From assembly GCA_936450465.1 (NCBI GenBank), contig OW388289.1, positions 79,100,593 to 79,164,592 on the forward strand: DNA of 64,000 nt, given 5' to 3'. Positions 50,035-61,313 of the stretch are shown in pieces. The notes beneath the pieces were generated by a model. It saw nothing but the letters and a program-made list of their open reading frames with translations, made no database searches and was not told where the DNA came from. The position numbers and the translations under genes are program-made. Source of the stretch: Gibbula magus (lineage: Eukaryota; Mollusca; Gastropoda; Trochida; Trochidae). The number at the start of each line of letters is the position of its first letter. Position 1 is the stretch's first letter.

Positions 50035-50209
50035 TTGAAATATTAACTTGAAATTAATGTAGTATTACTATTCAAGACTTATTGGTTGCAATATTGCTTT
50101 ATTTTGTTTTCAGATATGTCAATATTCAGATCTCATGATTGCTCTTGCTGGTATCGGTGCTGTGATTAACGTATGGACGTCTCGAGTACTGATTGTATAC
50201 AGCTGCTGA
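49750..50209 (+). CDS. Candidate last two exons of an unrecognised gene
   Basis: Exon 49750-49860 (37 codons: TNQLETWLYKETVNQLSLDH, then RAILELSEEVIYSLVRY) ends in a strong donor (GGTAC then GTAAGAG). Exon 50114-50209 follows a strong acceptor (GCTTTATTTTGTTTTCAG) and reads ICQYSDLMIALAGIGAVINV, then WTSRVLIVYSC-stop. Both junctions are phase 0, so the frame continues cleanly. The intron holds the (TA)n run at 49991-50030. The first exon's acceptor (CTAAAAG) is poor and no start codon is found upstream. The peptide is helical then hydrophobic. A faint likeness to a cyclin box was considered and not accepted. Confidence 0.3.
49991..50030. repeat. (TA)n microsatellite
   Basis: About 20 units, inside the candidate intron. 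Confidence 0.95.
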
Positions 50210-51937
50210 ACAAAAGTTTGTTTCATTGCTTTGTTTACATGACTTTGGAGACTTAAGACACAAGTAACAAGTTAACAAATACTTGTATTGTAGCATTATT
50301 TCGTATCACAAGAAAGAATATTCAATAAGGAATATTAATCCCTTTTGTTTTTCTCAGTAACTTTATTTGTTTTTAGACAAAATACCAAAATTATTCACCA
50401 ACTTTCAAACTTCCTAGCTTGAAGTAAGCATTCCACAGGCATTACCAATAATTTCCAAAAGAGTCTAAATAATCAATTTATGTCTTGGGAATTCCAAGGG
50501 TATTCCAATTATGATGTACGTGTTCCGGACAGCCAAAATGAACAACCACTCATGGTAATATGTTTTTATTTTGGTGAAATATGATTTTTGTAATCAGATG
50601 TACAAGACATTCACATCGTGTTTTAGGTCTTTGATGATCACATTCTGACATTTCTGGGAATTAAAGAATACCAACCAGCTTCTAAGATTCCAGGTGCCAT
50701 TTTCTGACAATACCCCCAAAATGGGCTTGGGTGGGTGTTTTACAGTCGCCTCTGAACAATTACTTCGATATATTTTACTTTGGAGACTTCTTATTTACAT
50801 CGTACAACTATAACTTAAATATTTGAAAACAGATTTGTTGGCGAAAGGAACGTGGTTCCAATCCTGCCCCCGGTAATATCTGAGTACTCTGCAGAGCTAC
50901 AGATAAGGTTTTGGTTGATTGAGAAATGTACTCGCTTGTGCTCACCGTAATTGAGTATCCATCATTTCTTTTGAGTAACCAAATAAAGTGTACGTAGGTA
51001 CGCAGTTGGGTATTTTACCTATTTTGTATTATGTCGAATTGACTAAACATTAAGGAGGTTTTGCACACTAGGTAAAATCCATTAAATATTCATATGAATT
51101 GGTCATAAGAAAATGAAAAATAAATAATTCTAGTTGATGCCACAAGCTAATAAAGATCCCACACCTTTCATACTTTTAGTCTCTGTCTTACACAATTTTC
51201 CAAATATCCAATATTCTTATTTCTTATTTTGATCTCAATTTAAAGAGTATAAAATATGAGGTCATTATAAATGAAATAAAAGGCTTTTCAGTATTGATTA
51301 ATAATATTTAAAAACAAAAAGTATGCATGTATGACGAAATTTCTCTAAAGTTCTAGAATTTCTTAATTCAAAACCCATTACAGTGACCCTTAAATTTAAA
51401 TACCCATAGAATTTAATCTACAAATCCATATACCGAAAAAAAAGGGGAGTTCACCATACTATATTAATAATATCTTTAGAAAATTAAGATATTGTCACAA
51501 TTTTGTCCAAAGGAGATAACTCCAAGCTTGACTGAGTATTAATTAAATACCATTTTCACATTAATATATTACAGACAAATATGTTGTTGTAACATTAAAC
51601 AAAGTCTATTTCGATTAGTTACAACAAAATAATAATGATCCGATTAATATAGAATCATTAAAAATTCCAATGCACACGTATGACACTGTTATTGAAGTTG
51701 GCCACAGTCGCTACAAGGCAATGCACTTCTGTTAACTGGGAGTGTTCAGAAACAAGGTTTGTTGAACCCCTTTAAGTGCTGATTCATCTGATATTTATAG
51801 TATATATTCGATCTGTAATGTAATATGAGAGATAATTCTAAAGACTTCCAAGTGATTACGCATATTTGTTCAAAATAACCATATCGGACATGGCCATAGT
51901 CCATGCTGAACCATAGATAATGTTACAAACAACTCAC
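50210..51937. other. No gene seen
   Basis: If the signal-peptide exon at 51938-52112 is real, its downstream exons (minus strand) should lie here or further left. I could not identify any. Confidence 0.4.
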
Positions 51938-52112
51938 ACAGGATTAAATTTTTATTTTTCACTGAAACAGTAACACGCCAGCCAGACTGGTAAATCTTTA
52001 ATTGAATGGTATGGTCGCAATACAACTGTTTGCTTTGTAGGCCAACGCAAACTACTTCGTGGTAGATAGTGAACGTATAGAACGTTAGAAGCGCGATTAT
52101 AAGTACTTCCAT
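51938..52112 (-). CDS. Candidate first coding exon of a secreted protein
   Basis: ATG at 52112-52110 on the minus strand opens MEVLIIALLTFYTFTIYHEV, a good signal peptide. It continues with VCVGLQSKQLYCDHTIQLKI and YQSGWRVTVSVKNKNLIL, then a perfect phase-1 donor (CCTGT then GTGAGT). A TATA-like box lies about 50-60 bases upstream. Phase-1 exons after signal peptides are common in modular extracellular proteins. The C-x-G-x5-L-x-C spacing slightly recalls the start of a SUEL/galactose-binding lectin domain, but the rest is not visible. Without splicing the frame would run to 51870. I am fairly confident of an exon and have no firm family. Confidence 0.4.
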
Positions 52113-52160
52113 ACCAGTTGATAACAGCAACACGTCTGTGTGGTCGGAGAGAACTGCTGA

Positions 52161-52212
52161 GATAATATTATAGCACTGTACTACCGGGTTTCAGATTTCA
52201 GTTACTGAAACC
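52161..52212 (-). promoter_or_regulatory. TATA-like box and palindromic TTTC/GAAA element
   Basis: On the minus strand TATAATATTATC (52172-52161) precedes the signal-peptide exon. Just upstream, 52187-52212 contains the exact 15-bp palindrome TTTCAGTTACTGAAA inside a longer GGTTTCAG...CTGAAACC inverted pair, plus a direct TTTCAGATTTCAG pair. Spaced GAAA/TTTC words are the core of IRF-type sites, though the 3-base spacing is not the classic 2. Binding by any factor is inference. Confidence 0.35.
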
Positions 52213-53689
52213 GATTACCATGTACGCAAGTCAATCTTTGACATTACTTTGTTTACGCATTAGACACCAACGTAATTGAGTATTTTCAAAAGTGTAAGCG
52301 TACTTGTAGGCAAAAGAACTTAGAGGAATTGGGTTTTTACTAAAATTAATGCGTAAATTACGCAAATACGCAGCTTATCTGTAGCTATGGACTATTCTCC
52401 ATTGTCTAGAGACATGTGAATGGTCCGAAAACCAACTCTTTTCTGCATGATACCCCTCAGAATGTTAAGACTGGAGAGCTGTTCATGTACATTGATTTTG
52501 TATCCATCGGTCTCTCCATGAGTTGTGCATCATGGTTTGCAGGATCTTCATGCATCAAACACATCTTCTGTGGCATGAATTTTTTAAATCAACTTTTTCA
52601 TACCATGATATGTGACCCTGCAATTATATATTTCGATCATTTGTTTGTAGTTCTGCCCATTTCATTCCGCTGTGCCTTACAATGACAATCCAGGTTCATT
52701 CAGTAAAAGATGAATTTCTTCGCTTCAACAGTGACCAATGACCATTTATAGCTCATTTTGTAGGGAAATCATTTAGCTTCCGTATCGTTGTCATCGACTG
52801 TGCCATAAAAGTTGTTTTTGATGCGAAATATGACTTTGATGCGAAAAATTATCATGGGGTGGTGTCGTCGTTACATCCCTTTCCTTTTATAAAGTAATTG
52901 GGTAGGGTCTATATAGGTATATGTCTCTCAAACGCTGTTTCTAAGCGATACTGTTGCAGCATAGCGATTGGAATGTAACATAAGACAACTATTATTGTCT
53001 AATCAACTCCAAAGGAAAAGTTGAAAATTTTTAACTAAAATTTCTTTAAATATTATCAAATTCAATATTTTACAATTTAAGTTATGCCACTTAGCAAAGT
53101 TATTGACTGATTATAACAACTTTAAAGTATCAATGTTAAGTGCACTCCATGTTAAGTGATCGCATTACGGAAGTTGATAGGATTATACTTGATATTAAAG
53201 CTATTGATTCAGTGAGAGCCAGTCGTGCATCACAAATTACAGAAACAGTCATACACATGTAAAGTAAGTGTATACGGTAACTGATTGTTGTGTCTGAAGA
53301 TTATCGCCTACCGTTTGTTACACAGTGTCTAATTACTGAATATATGCGATAATGAATTTGATTAATTCCTTACAGAAAATACACCTTAATTTATCAGGAT
53401 TTATGAATAACAGGGTATTATACTCATTTGTTATCAGTATTCATTACTTTTAAAGTTCTCTTATGAAACTGGAAGTGCTTGTAAAATCCCCAAATAAAGT
53501 AAGTAAGGGGTGCTTTTCGATATTTAAACACATTTTGTTTCTTTGTTATGTGTTGAAGAATTTTGAAGTTATTGCCTGTTCTATAATATTTAAATTGTTT
53601 TAAAAATAATTAATCTACTTTATATTTAGATTAAAAACATTTTTTTAAATTTTTACACGGGTAATGTTGTCTAACGTAGATATGAATAT
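52213..53689. other. No gene seen
   Basis: AT-rich. The plus-strand frame 52416-52685 lacks an ATG start and splice support. Confidence 0.45.
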
Positions 53690-55325
53690 GTACAACCTCC
53701 TAAGTCAATGGGGATTCTAACTGGTAGATTTTGACCACAAATAATGGCCTCAGGGGTCATTACATAAAAAGCTATTTTCATATTCCTCTCCAGTACGGGG
53801 GTAATCAATTGTAGATTATCCAGTACACAAAATACTAGAAAGCTGAAATGCCTTGGCCAGTGGGGATTTTAAATTGTAAATTTACAGTGTTGTGACCAAA
53901 TTTTCATCTTCTTCTCTAGTACAAAATGCTCTAGAAAGCTGAAAATGTGTATACAGACTCCATTGCAAAGGGGAATTCTCACGAATTATAGTTCTGTTGA
54001 TGGGGGATATCAAGGTAACATCAATTTTATGAAGAATTTGAAAAAGTCAAACAGCATTGGCTCGACGGTCACTTCTGTAGACATCAACGTCAAATCAATG
54101 TAAATGATCACAATCAAGGTAGTCAAATGATTTCAAACAATTAAAGTGATACGTAATTAACGGTGGCCCATAGGGGACATTAAGTATTTTTTATAGTATA
54201 TTGGATTTCTCTCAATGAAACCACAGAATACTGTACTGAAAATACGGAAAACCTAGTATAAAACACGAGAAACTCAAAATGAAACACGAACTACTCACAC
54301 TGAAAAATTAAATACTGATAAATGAAATTCTAATGTACTACCTATTATGCCCAAAGGGATATTATAATAAATTTAAAAAGACTTCATTACAACTATTACT
54401 TCCTCGAAATTGCATTTGAAAAAAAACCCCAAATGACAACATATTTGAGGTGGAAAGGGTTATTATTTTATAAAAAAAATACTTAATGTCACTTTTGGGC
54501 CACCATAGAAATTGGAATATGATGTAATAAAACTATGTAAATAAAATGCTAATAAAGTTAATAACTCTCATTTCTGCCACACCCAATTATTTGCTACTGA
54601 ATGATGCAGTGTAAAGAAAAGTAACTTTTTAGAGCTATTTGATATTTCTTATTATGTAATCTTTTCTAATACATTATATAATGGGATTTACGCATATAGT
54701 TGTAATGTGGCATGTGCTGATATTTAAGCTGATATTCAAATGTCTGATAAGAAATAATTGAAATATGTATGTGCCTGAAAGGCCCGACGGGCTTATGGCA
54801 TTGCATGGTTCCGGCGTCTGTCCGTCCATCCGTCCGTCTGTAAACTTTTCGCATTTTCGTCTTCTTCTAAGAACCACTTGGTCTACGGAGCTGAAAGTCT
54901 GCAGACTCCTTGGCTAATGGGGATTCTAGATTCTAGATCTCAATTGGGGTCACAAGGGTCACATCCTTAAAAATCTATTTTCATCTTCTTCTCCAGTTCA
55001 AAAGGTCTAGAGAACTGAAAAGTTGTGTGCAGACTCATTGGACAATGGGGATTCGAAATTGTAGATTTCGTGACCCCGTGACCCCAAATAGGGTCACAGA
55101 GGTCATGACCTGAACAGCTACTTTCGTCTTGAGATTTTAAGTGCTCTTTAAGGGAGGTAATTTAAAGGAAACAACAGTGATGAATTGAATGTTCAAGTGT
55201 GTCTTTATTTGAAGGGGATTTTATATAGGTCAGAGGGGTAAGAACCTTAAGACCTATTTCATCTTCTCATCTTCTTCATGTTTCCTATGTTACCTCTCAC
55301 CTTGAAGTTGACATTTTTAATTAGT
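53690..55325. repeat. Dispersed repeat of imperfect modules, split by a MITE
   Basis: A module of roughly CTGAAA...GACTC-x-TTGG-x-CAATGGGGATTCTA-x-ATTGTAGATTT recurs near 53695, 53845, 53945, 54890 and 55015. It alternates with GTCACAGGGGTCA-type words and CTTCTTCTCCAGT-x-CAAAA. A GTCCGTCCATCCGTCCGTCTG run marks 54818-54840. The middle (about 54060-54760) is foreign sequence including the 54161-54507 MITE. Confidence 0.6.
54161..54507. mobile_element. MITE with GGTGGCCCA / TGGGCCACC ends
   Basis: The left end CGGTGGCCCATAGGGGACAT runs on as TAAGTATTTTTTATA. The right end AAAAATACTTAATGTCACTT runs on as TTGGGCCACCATAG. They are inverted over about 40 bases. The interior is AT-rich and non-coding. 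The target duplication is unclear. Confidence 0.7.
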
Positions 55326-56550
55326 TAATGTATATAAAGCCTGATGAGGTATAGAGCCAGTGGCTCTATTTTTATATTAAAGGCGAATATTGCTTATTCC
55401 TACTTCATCATTGTGCACAGAATATCTCCCAAACCTGCTCTATACAAGATTCAACACTGGTGATGTAATAGAATGCGTCCACACATCTGCTAACCATGTT
55501 CACGAGCAAGACGGACCTGTACACCTGTACAATGTACACCATTGCAAATAATCCTGACTCCACCACCTGACTATAAGTGTACTTATCTTTACATGTACAA
55601 TGTTGCAAACCAACTACTCAAAATAAGAATCAACAGTAAGTAATTAAGTTATTATGATATTGGATATTCATTTTTACCTATTTGCAGACCTATCATATTT
55701 ATATGATCGTTTACTCAAACTATCCTAATATTATAACATTATAAAAATCAATAATGCAAATATGAAATTTGAGGCTAACTATGTTACACAGAGTCTAAAC
55801 AGCTTTACAAATTAATGACATTTGATGAATAAATATGACTACATGTTCATGTTTACAGCTTATGTAGTTTTTCGTAAAATCCTGTTGGCCGCTATCACCG
55901 AACAAATCCCTGCCCCAAACTGAGGCTTGGGTTGATCGACTCGAGCAAGATACTTTAATATTGAAATCGTTTTTGAAGGGATTTAGAAGTGACATATACA
56001 TGTATAAGAACGACGTTTCAGAGTATATACCAACTCCTTCATCGGGTGGAATGTGATGAAGTTGTGGATATCTAGTCGAAACGTCGAATATTTTCACATT
56101 AAGGAAGTTGTTTTCCAGAAAAGCGTCCTGATATTATTGAAATTGTTCCTGTGCTGACCAAGCAGTATCAACTTTGGGTAGCTGGTAGTGGCTTCGCGCC
56201 TGTGACCATCAAACCTTAGTGATCATCTTAGTGCCACCTTTAGCCATCATTTATGTGTAGAAAAGAACACAAGTATATCTTCGTTATGATTGCCATTTAT
56301 TAATACCTGACATACATCAGCAATGAATAACACTTCTATATACCTAAAATATCTTTTTTATTATAATTGATCATGAGTATGTATGTATGATTGAAACTAA
56401 TAAGCTATACATCATACGCTACTAAATAATGAAAAAATAAATATATTGTGTATTCTTCTATAAATCTGTATTTCATTATTTTCACCAATATTCCAATTTA
56501 GGCACGTCAAGCTTCAAAACGTGTGAATATTCCATATATGTGATCCCAAA
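55326..56550. other. Retroelement-like fragment; no intact gene
   Basis: The minus-strand frame 55795-56097 includes PPDEGVGIYSETSF, which comes from a GAAGGAG...GAAACGTCG box also present inverted at 56080-56090 (GAAACGTCGAA). The two form a stem around 56009-56088. Such boxes are typical of repeated retroelement ends. The 55408-55608 frame and the opposite-strand stretch after CATTGTGCACAG (55419) are both open but unrecognised. Confidence 0.35.
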
Positions 56551-56993
56551 TGGGTCAAGTCTTTGAAATTTTCAAAGACTCAGAAGTCATATTGGGAACT
56601 GCGGCACGTAACAAATACATTAAGCATTTGTCTTGCTTTATCTTATTCTGCAAAATACAGCTCAAAGATCTCCCAAGAGGTTTTAAAATCCAATTACACT
56701 TCTACAGACAGCATAAACAGGAAAAACATTAGTTGTTTTCTTTAGAGGTGAATAGGATGTTTCCTTTCTCTTAAAGCAGCAGCCTTTCAGTAAATTAATC
56801 AAAAGATATTTGCTCAAAGGCAAACTTTCTCTTCAAGGCAGAGCCATGAAAAATGTAAATCAGTAATTGAAATGGGACATGCTATGTTTCATCATCCCTA
56901 AATGTTTCCAGACAAGTGTCGATAAACCGTTTACCAATAACTCCATTTCCAAGAGTATGACGTTGTATCCCAAGTACGGATCTATCCCATCTT

Positions 56994-56994
<1 letters not shown>
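56551..56994. other. Copy of the sequence downstream of the cytokine gene
   Basis: 56660-56820 resembles 62400-62550 in order and spacing. Otherwise non-coding. Two overlapping 60-codon frames here are chance. Confidence 0.45.
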
Positions 56995-57034
<40 letters not shown>

Positions 57035-57218
57035 TATGAATCTGCCTTGGCAAAAGCGAACTGTACGTCATGTTGTATCCCAAGTACGGATCTATCCCAT
57101 CTTAAGATGGGATAGCTCTACGGGCTATCCCAACTGTGGATAAATCGGCATCTGAAATTGAGATATCCCATCTTAAGATATCCCGTCTCAAATTCGCTTT
57201 TGTCAAGGCAGATTCATA

Positions 57219-57267
<49 letters not shown>
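56995..57267. repeat. Foldback with (AGT)13 and (ACT)16 ends
   Basis: (AGT)13 at 56995-57033 and (ACT)16 at 57220-57267 are reverse complements. Inside them, 57034-57060 pairs with 57193-57219 over 27 bases with one mismatch. The loop carries a 24-bp perfect palindrome at 57092-57115 around ATCTTAAGAT. A block just outside the left arm (GTTGTATCCCAAGTACGGAT at about 56963) is repeated inside at about 57072. The poly-Thr frame across it is an artefact. Confidence 0.9.
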
Positions 57268-57268
<1 letters not shown>

Positions 57269-57719
57269 TAACAACTATATATGGAGCCGCCTATATTGGC
57301 AAAAAAGATCAAGGATATTTTAATTGTTAAAAGATGTGCACTTCATAATTGACCAACAGACGACCAATGGGAATAGTTTTAATAATGATTTTTTTTTTGT
57401 TTATACAGTTTTAAATTCACGATGACAACTTAACAACCTTAATGTCTCTTTTATTCTACGTCTACAGCAATTTCACGGACGACATCTATATCAATTATGC
57501 AACAACACGCGCCTACAAGTATATAATCCAGAATGAAACAATTTAACACGTATGCGTGATCCGTTATCTGCGAGTTCAAAATTACACACATAGGTTTTTT
57601 TTGGCAATTTACAATGATGGCTGTCTTATTTGTCGGATTTATATTCAATAGTATTTATGTTACAGAAAGAAAAAAAGAAAGAGAATGTACAAGCTGTAAT
57701 AATAATCATACATAGTAAT

Positions 57720-58020
57720 TTAAAGGGGCAGTGGCACGTTTTTCGCTCCAATAAGTTGATGACATATATTTGAAAAACAATGTCACTAGTAGTAAAACAT
57801 TCTTCTCTCTTCCGAAAATCATCCGAGAATGGGAATTGTTTTTGTAATTCCAAATAATAAAATGTGTTCACATATGCGCAACACCGTTATTACCAATACG
57901 GATAATTGGTTTGTGTAATAAGATGTTTTACCAATCACGGCAAATATAAATACAAAAACTATCATTTTAATTGGGAAATTTGAAAAAATAAGATTTGAAA
58001 AAAGTGCTACAGCCCCTTCA
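57720..58020. mobile_element. TTAA-flanked MITE (family 1), third copy
   Basis: TTAA-AGGGGCAGTGGCACG on the left; GTGCTACAGCCCCT-TCAA on the right, with one base of the TTAA changed. Internal sequence matches 28199-28563 in reverse orientation and the ends of 704-1568 in the same orientation. Confidence 0.75.
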
Positions 58021-59301
58021 AGTTAGCCGTATACGTTACTATAACGTGTGCATGCTGTTTGGTTTCAGTAAAAGCTATGTTGCATAAGTTTAAAATCAAA
58101 TATCTTCATTAATTCTCCGTAAACATTCTCTTTGTATGAATATGATCATACGTTACACATCTACAAACTATCCTTGAGAGCCTTTTTAATATGGGAATTT
58201 ATTGCACGTTTGTAAAATTTGTATTCCACATTTGAAATAAATGCGAATTGTACATATAAACAATTTCACAGATCACCCTTCACATTTCACATGTTGAGCC
58301 TGCTACACATGTTTGACACAAACAAAATCCTGCGTAATCTTAAAATGGTATAATTTCACACGTTTCATTCCATTTTCCTTTCATATCTCTATCCTGGTTT
58401 CAGTTTAAGATGTATGTCGGTTTCTGTACAACGGTGTCAGTCAAATGTGTTGCCGTTAACTCAGGAATACATATATACACGTGACACACTAATCTTCTTA
58501 CATATCACTTTACAGATTAGATCAGGTGTAATTGTTAATAGAGGAATACATTTATTTCTCAAATTACAAAACTATTGGTTGCAATCGTGAATTACACACA
58601 TATGATAAATAAGATTATATTTGAAAAATAATAATCGATTCTTCTGGGGGTTCTATGCACGTTTCTGTTGAATCATTAATATCCATAGAGATAGTTTAGT
58701 ACATATTATCACTGCCACATGTGTATGACCAATTTAATACACTGTTGTTTTACTTTTGACGTTACAGGGCTGTAAATATTATAGTTAACACATCACATAG
58801 TTAATGATAAATTGCATCACGCTCATGAACACACAAACAGTTCATTCTTTTGAAAAACATTTAAAAACATATTAAATTATAATCCAGTCACAAAATAACT
58901 TTTGTACTCAATAAATCTACTTAATAGTTTCTAATAAGAACATTTCACTTGAAAATGACGCGTGAAGCAAAGGAAACCCCGAATAGCAACCATTTCAAAG
59001 GTTTAATTCTTAACTTTAATGTAATTAAGTAATGAAAAATAACAAAGGTTTAAAGGTTAAAACTGTTTATAAGCACACACAATCAAGGAAGCTAATATGA
59101 TATAAATGAGTATAGCTGAAGATAACCACCGACATTAAGAAATTAACGATATAGTGACGTTGCTGAACTAATTGTAGGTGGTTTCTCATATCTAACCAAA
59201 ATCCCCTCATATGGGAAATGATTGGAAATGAACATCAATCGAGATTTCATTTTCGAAAGTATTTTCCATTTTGGAGTTAAGATTCCCCGTCTTTGATCAT
59301 A
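58021..59301. other. Intergenic sequence upstream of the cytokine candidate
   Basis: No repeat or coding exon delimited. It would hold the upstream regulatory region of the gene starting near 59330. Confidence 0.45.
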
Positions 59302-59330
59302 TATAAGTTAAATGGATAATAGCAGTACCA
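59302..59330 (+). promoter_or_regulatory. TATA box and initiator of the helical-cytokine candidate
   Basis: TATAAG lies at 59302-59307. An initiator-like CCATTCT is placed so that its A falls at 59330, 28 bases downstream, which is the normal TATA-to-start spacing. The first exon then ends at 59379 in a near-perfect donor (AAAAG then GTAAGT). Upstream there are two partial kappa-B-like sites on the reverse strand (GGGGATTTTG near 59200 and GGGGAATC near 59285). Each misses two consensus positions and I would not rely on them. The start point is inferred from spacing, not from transcript data. Confidence 0.6.
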
Positions 59331-59607
59331 TTCTTCAAGGACGCAACGACAGCAGATTCATCGTTACTTTTGTGAAAAGGTAAGTTGAATTATTCACTAT
59401 GACAATAATAACATGAGTACATATTTTACAATTTTAAAATTTAATCACTTTTATAGAACTTAAATTATACTATATATAAATTAATAAAATAATTCATTTG
59501 TTCTTTAAGACTTATATCATGTTGAAGCACTGCAACTTACAAATAAAAAGTAGTATAGTATACCATTCATGTTGTTTTAAATCTTGTTCCAGGAGCTAAA
59601 CTACGCT

Positions 59608-61313
59608 ATGATGAACAAAGTACAATTTGGCGTTTTCATTTCCAATCTGGTTATACTCGTTCATACAACGCCAATTTCTATGTCCCTAAATGATCCATGT
59701 GGTGGGACAAGCGTTGCCATAACTACGGAAGTGTCACCACAAGAGCCAATTGCTGACAGAAATACGAGCATTGAAGACGTCGCTAACTCAGCTTTGGCAT
59801 CTGCTAAAGAAGCCAGAAGTCTACGAAAAAAATACCACAACAATGACTCAAATGTAGGGATCATAGGTCTCAGTTTGAAATGGTTATAAATGAATAATCG
59901 TTATTTCCTTTTAAACCTCACCATTCATAAATATGATATCAATTCATGTGCAATTTAGAGATTCTTAAAGGGCATAATCTTGATGGTAAGGTCATTTATA
60001 CATGTATGTCCAATGTTATAATTTGTGTTACTTAATTGAGAATTATCAACTTTAACAGAAAATAACCAGTTTAAGGTCAATCAGTTCATTATAACGAAAA
60101 TACAACCATTCAAAGTCGTGGCCATGATCGAAAACCGGACAATGGACCTTGACTTGTTGCAGCCATTAAGTCAAACGTAATTTTGGAAACTTTAATAAAG
60201 TAAATAGGAAGGCAGATGTGCTTCTATAGCGTTTGATAAGTCTAATAACGAGTACACACGTGAGATAGAGCAATAATTGTCGGCTACTACACATTGAAAT
60301 ATGATGTATTAAGCATCTGGGGGTGAATATAAAAGTCGAGTAAGAAGATATAACCTAACCCTGGACCTTTCGCAATATGGTGTATATTAGAACCCAATAA
60401 AATATCATGCAAAACTGATCATGCATCTAGCATCATTTAGTTAATGAAATGAGTGATGGTATTTAAGCAACTATATTCAAATGTCAGATTAACAATTGAA
60501 ATATGTATGTATATGTATATATTCCAGCCAAGGATTGCCAATTCTCTTGCTTCTTTCCTGAACACAACTCATCTCCCGAACATGCCCTATGCTAGATCAA
60601 ACACTATTAGCAATGTGAGTGAAGGTTTTCTCATATCTCCAATTTATTCAATCAGCAATGTCTTTCATTAGTTTTACATAACCTATAACCAAATGTAAAT
60701 GTCCAATTTTATGAGGATAATTATGTTTTCATGATTATACATGTTCATTTAACACACTTTTTAAACATAATTTTACAGGCTTGCAGATGAGCCTTGGTAC
60801 AAACTGGCAACAATATCGTAGTTAGTACAATGAATCTCAAATCAACGGGTAGACTTTCTGAACTATTTATATGCATTTATGATACTGTTCTTGAACATGA
60901 GCGAACTGAATAGCGCAGTAAACCACGTTAATCAACTTGATTTATTTCCAATTTTGCAGATAAGCCAAGCTTTGCAAAATGACTTCAATGACGTTGCTAG
61001 AATTGCTGTGTACATGGAGAATGTTCTACAACATGAAAACAGTAGCAGCGTTAACGGATACAGTCAAGAGATGTCTTTATTCCTTTCAACATTGAAAAAC
61101 ACTCTCTGTAAAATAAAAATTGCAGCAGATTCACATGGCGAGGTTCTAAATAATTCGATTGGTAACAACACTATTCCCGAGGATTGCCAACAGATCACTT
61201 CCCTCGCTGAGAGATATTGTCGTGACTATATAGTGTTTCGGGATTCAAAAGAATATTTGGCCGATATGGCATCCGAATACGCAACGTACATTCAAAACCA
61301 AGAATGGTATTAA
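59608..61313 (+). CDS. Secreted four-helix protein, candidate IL-6/CNTF-like long-chain helical cytokine (spliced)
   Basis: I place a non-coding exon 1 at about 59330-59379 and coding exons at 59608-59853, 60528-60614 and 60960-61313. Acceptors are TTGTTCCAG, TATTCCAG and TTTTGCAG; donors are AAT/GTAGGG and AAT/GTGAGT. Both coding introns are phase 0. The product is 228 residues. Residues 1-24 form a signal peptide (hydrophobic core VQFGVFISNLVILV). Amphipathic helices are predicted at about 52-77 (A), 114-136 (B), 146-169 (C) and 190-224 (D). Exon 3 (83-111), with LPNMP, would be the A-B loop. Cysteines are at 31, 161, 187 and 198; N-glycosylation sequons are at 52, 94, 111, 138, 175 and 180. 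Helix D (RDYIVFRDSKEYLADMASEY) has the D-aromatic, hydrophobic pair, basic-acidic, aromatic-Leu spacing I associate with CNTF/CLCF1-type cytokines. Known: class I helical cytokine genes typically use phase-0 introns and encode about 200-230 residues. Inferred: a secreted ligand of a gp130/Domeless-like receptor acting through JAK/STAT. That the gene is real is likely; the family call is moderate. An unrelated helical secreted protein is the main alternative. Confidence 0.72.
59854..60527 (+). other. Intron 2 of the cytokine candidate, with a decayed MITE copy
   Basis: Phase-0 intron between coding exons. At about 60100-60440 it carries a degraded relative of the TTAA MITE found at 34059-34530 and 37362-37859. 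It shares ATCGAAAACCGGACAATG and the GTCAAACGTAATTTTGGAA block, in the same order as the 34-kb copy. No terminal repeats survive. Confidence 0.5.

Noticed and set aside
50114..50209. Cyclin-box resemblance of ICQYSDLMIALAGIGAVINV
   Set aside because: Only a loose helical and hydrophobic likeness; the defining cyclin-box residues are not seen.
51938..52112. Firm assignment to the SUEL/galactose-binding lectin family
   Set aside because: Only a C-x-G-x5-L-x-C spacing matches; the diagnostic YGR and later Cys motifs are not visible in this exon.
53690..55130. CRISPR-like array from recurring GGGGATTCTA modules
   Set aside because: The modules are imperfect, irregularly spaced and sit in a eukaryotic dispersed repeat.
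57136..57330. Plus-strand frame with a poly-Thr run
   Set aside because: It is a translation of the (ACT)16 tract inside the foldback.
59661..59864. Antisense frame opposite the cytokine exon
   Set aside because: Shadow of the sense exon, which has signal peptide and splice support.
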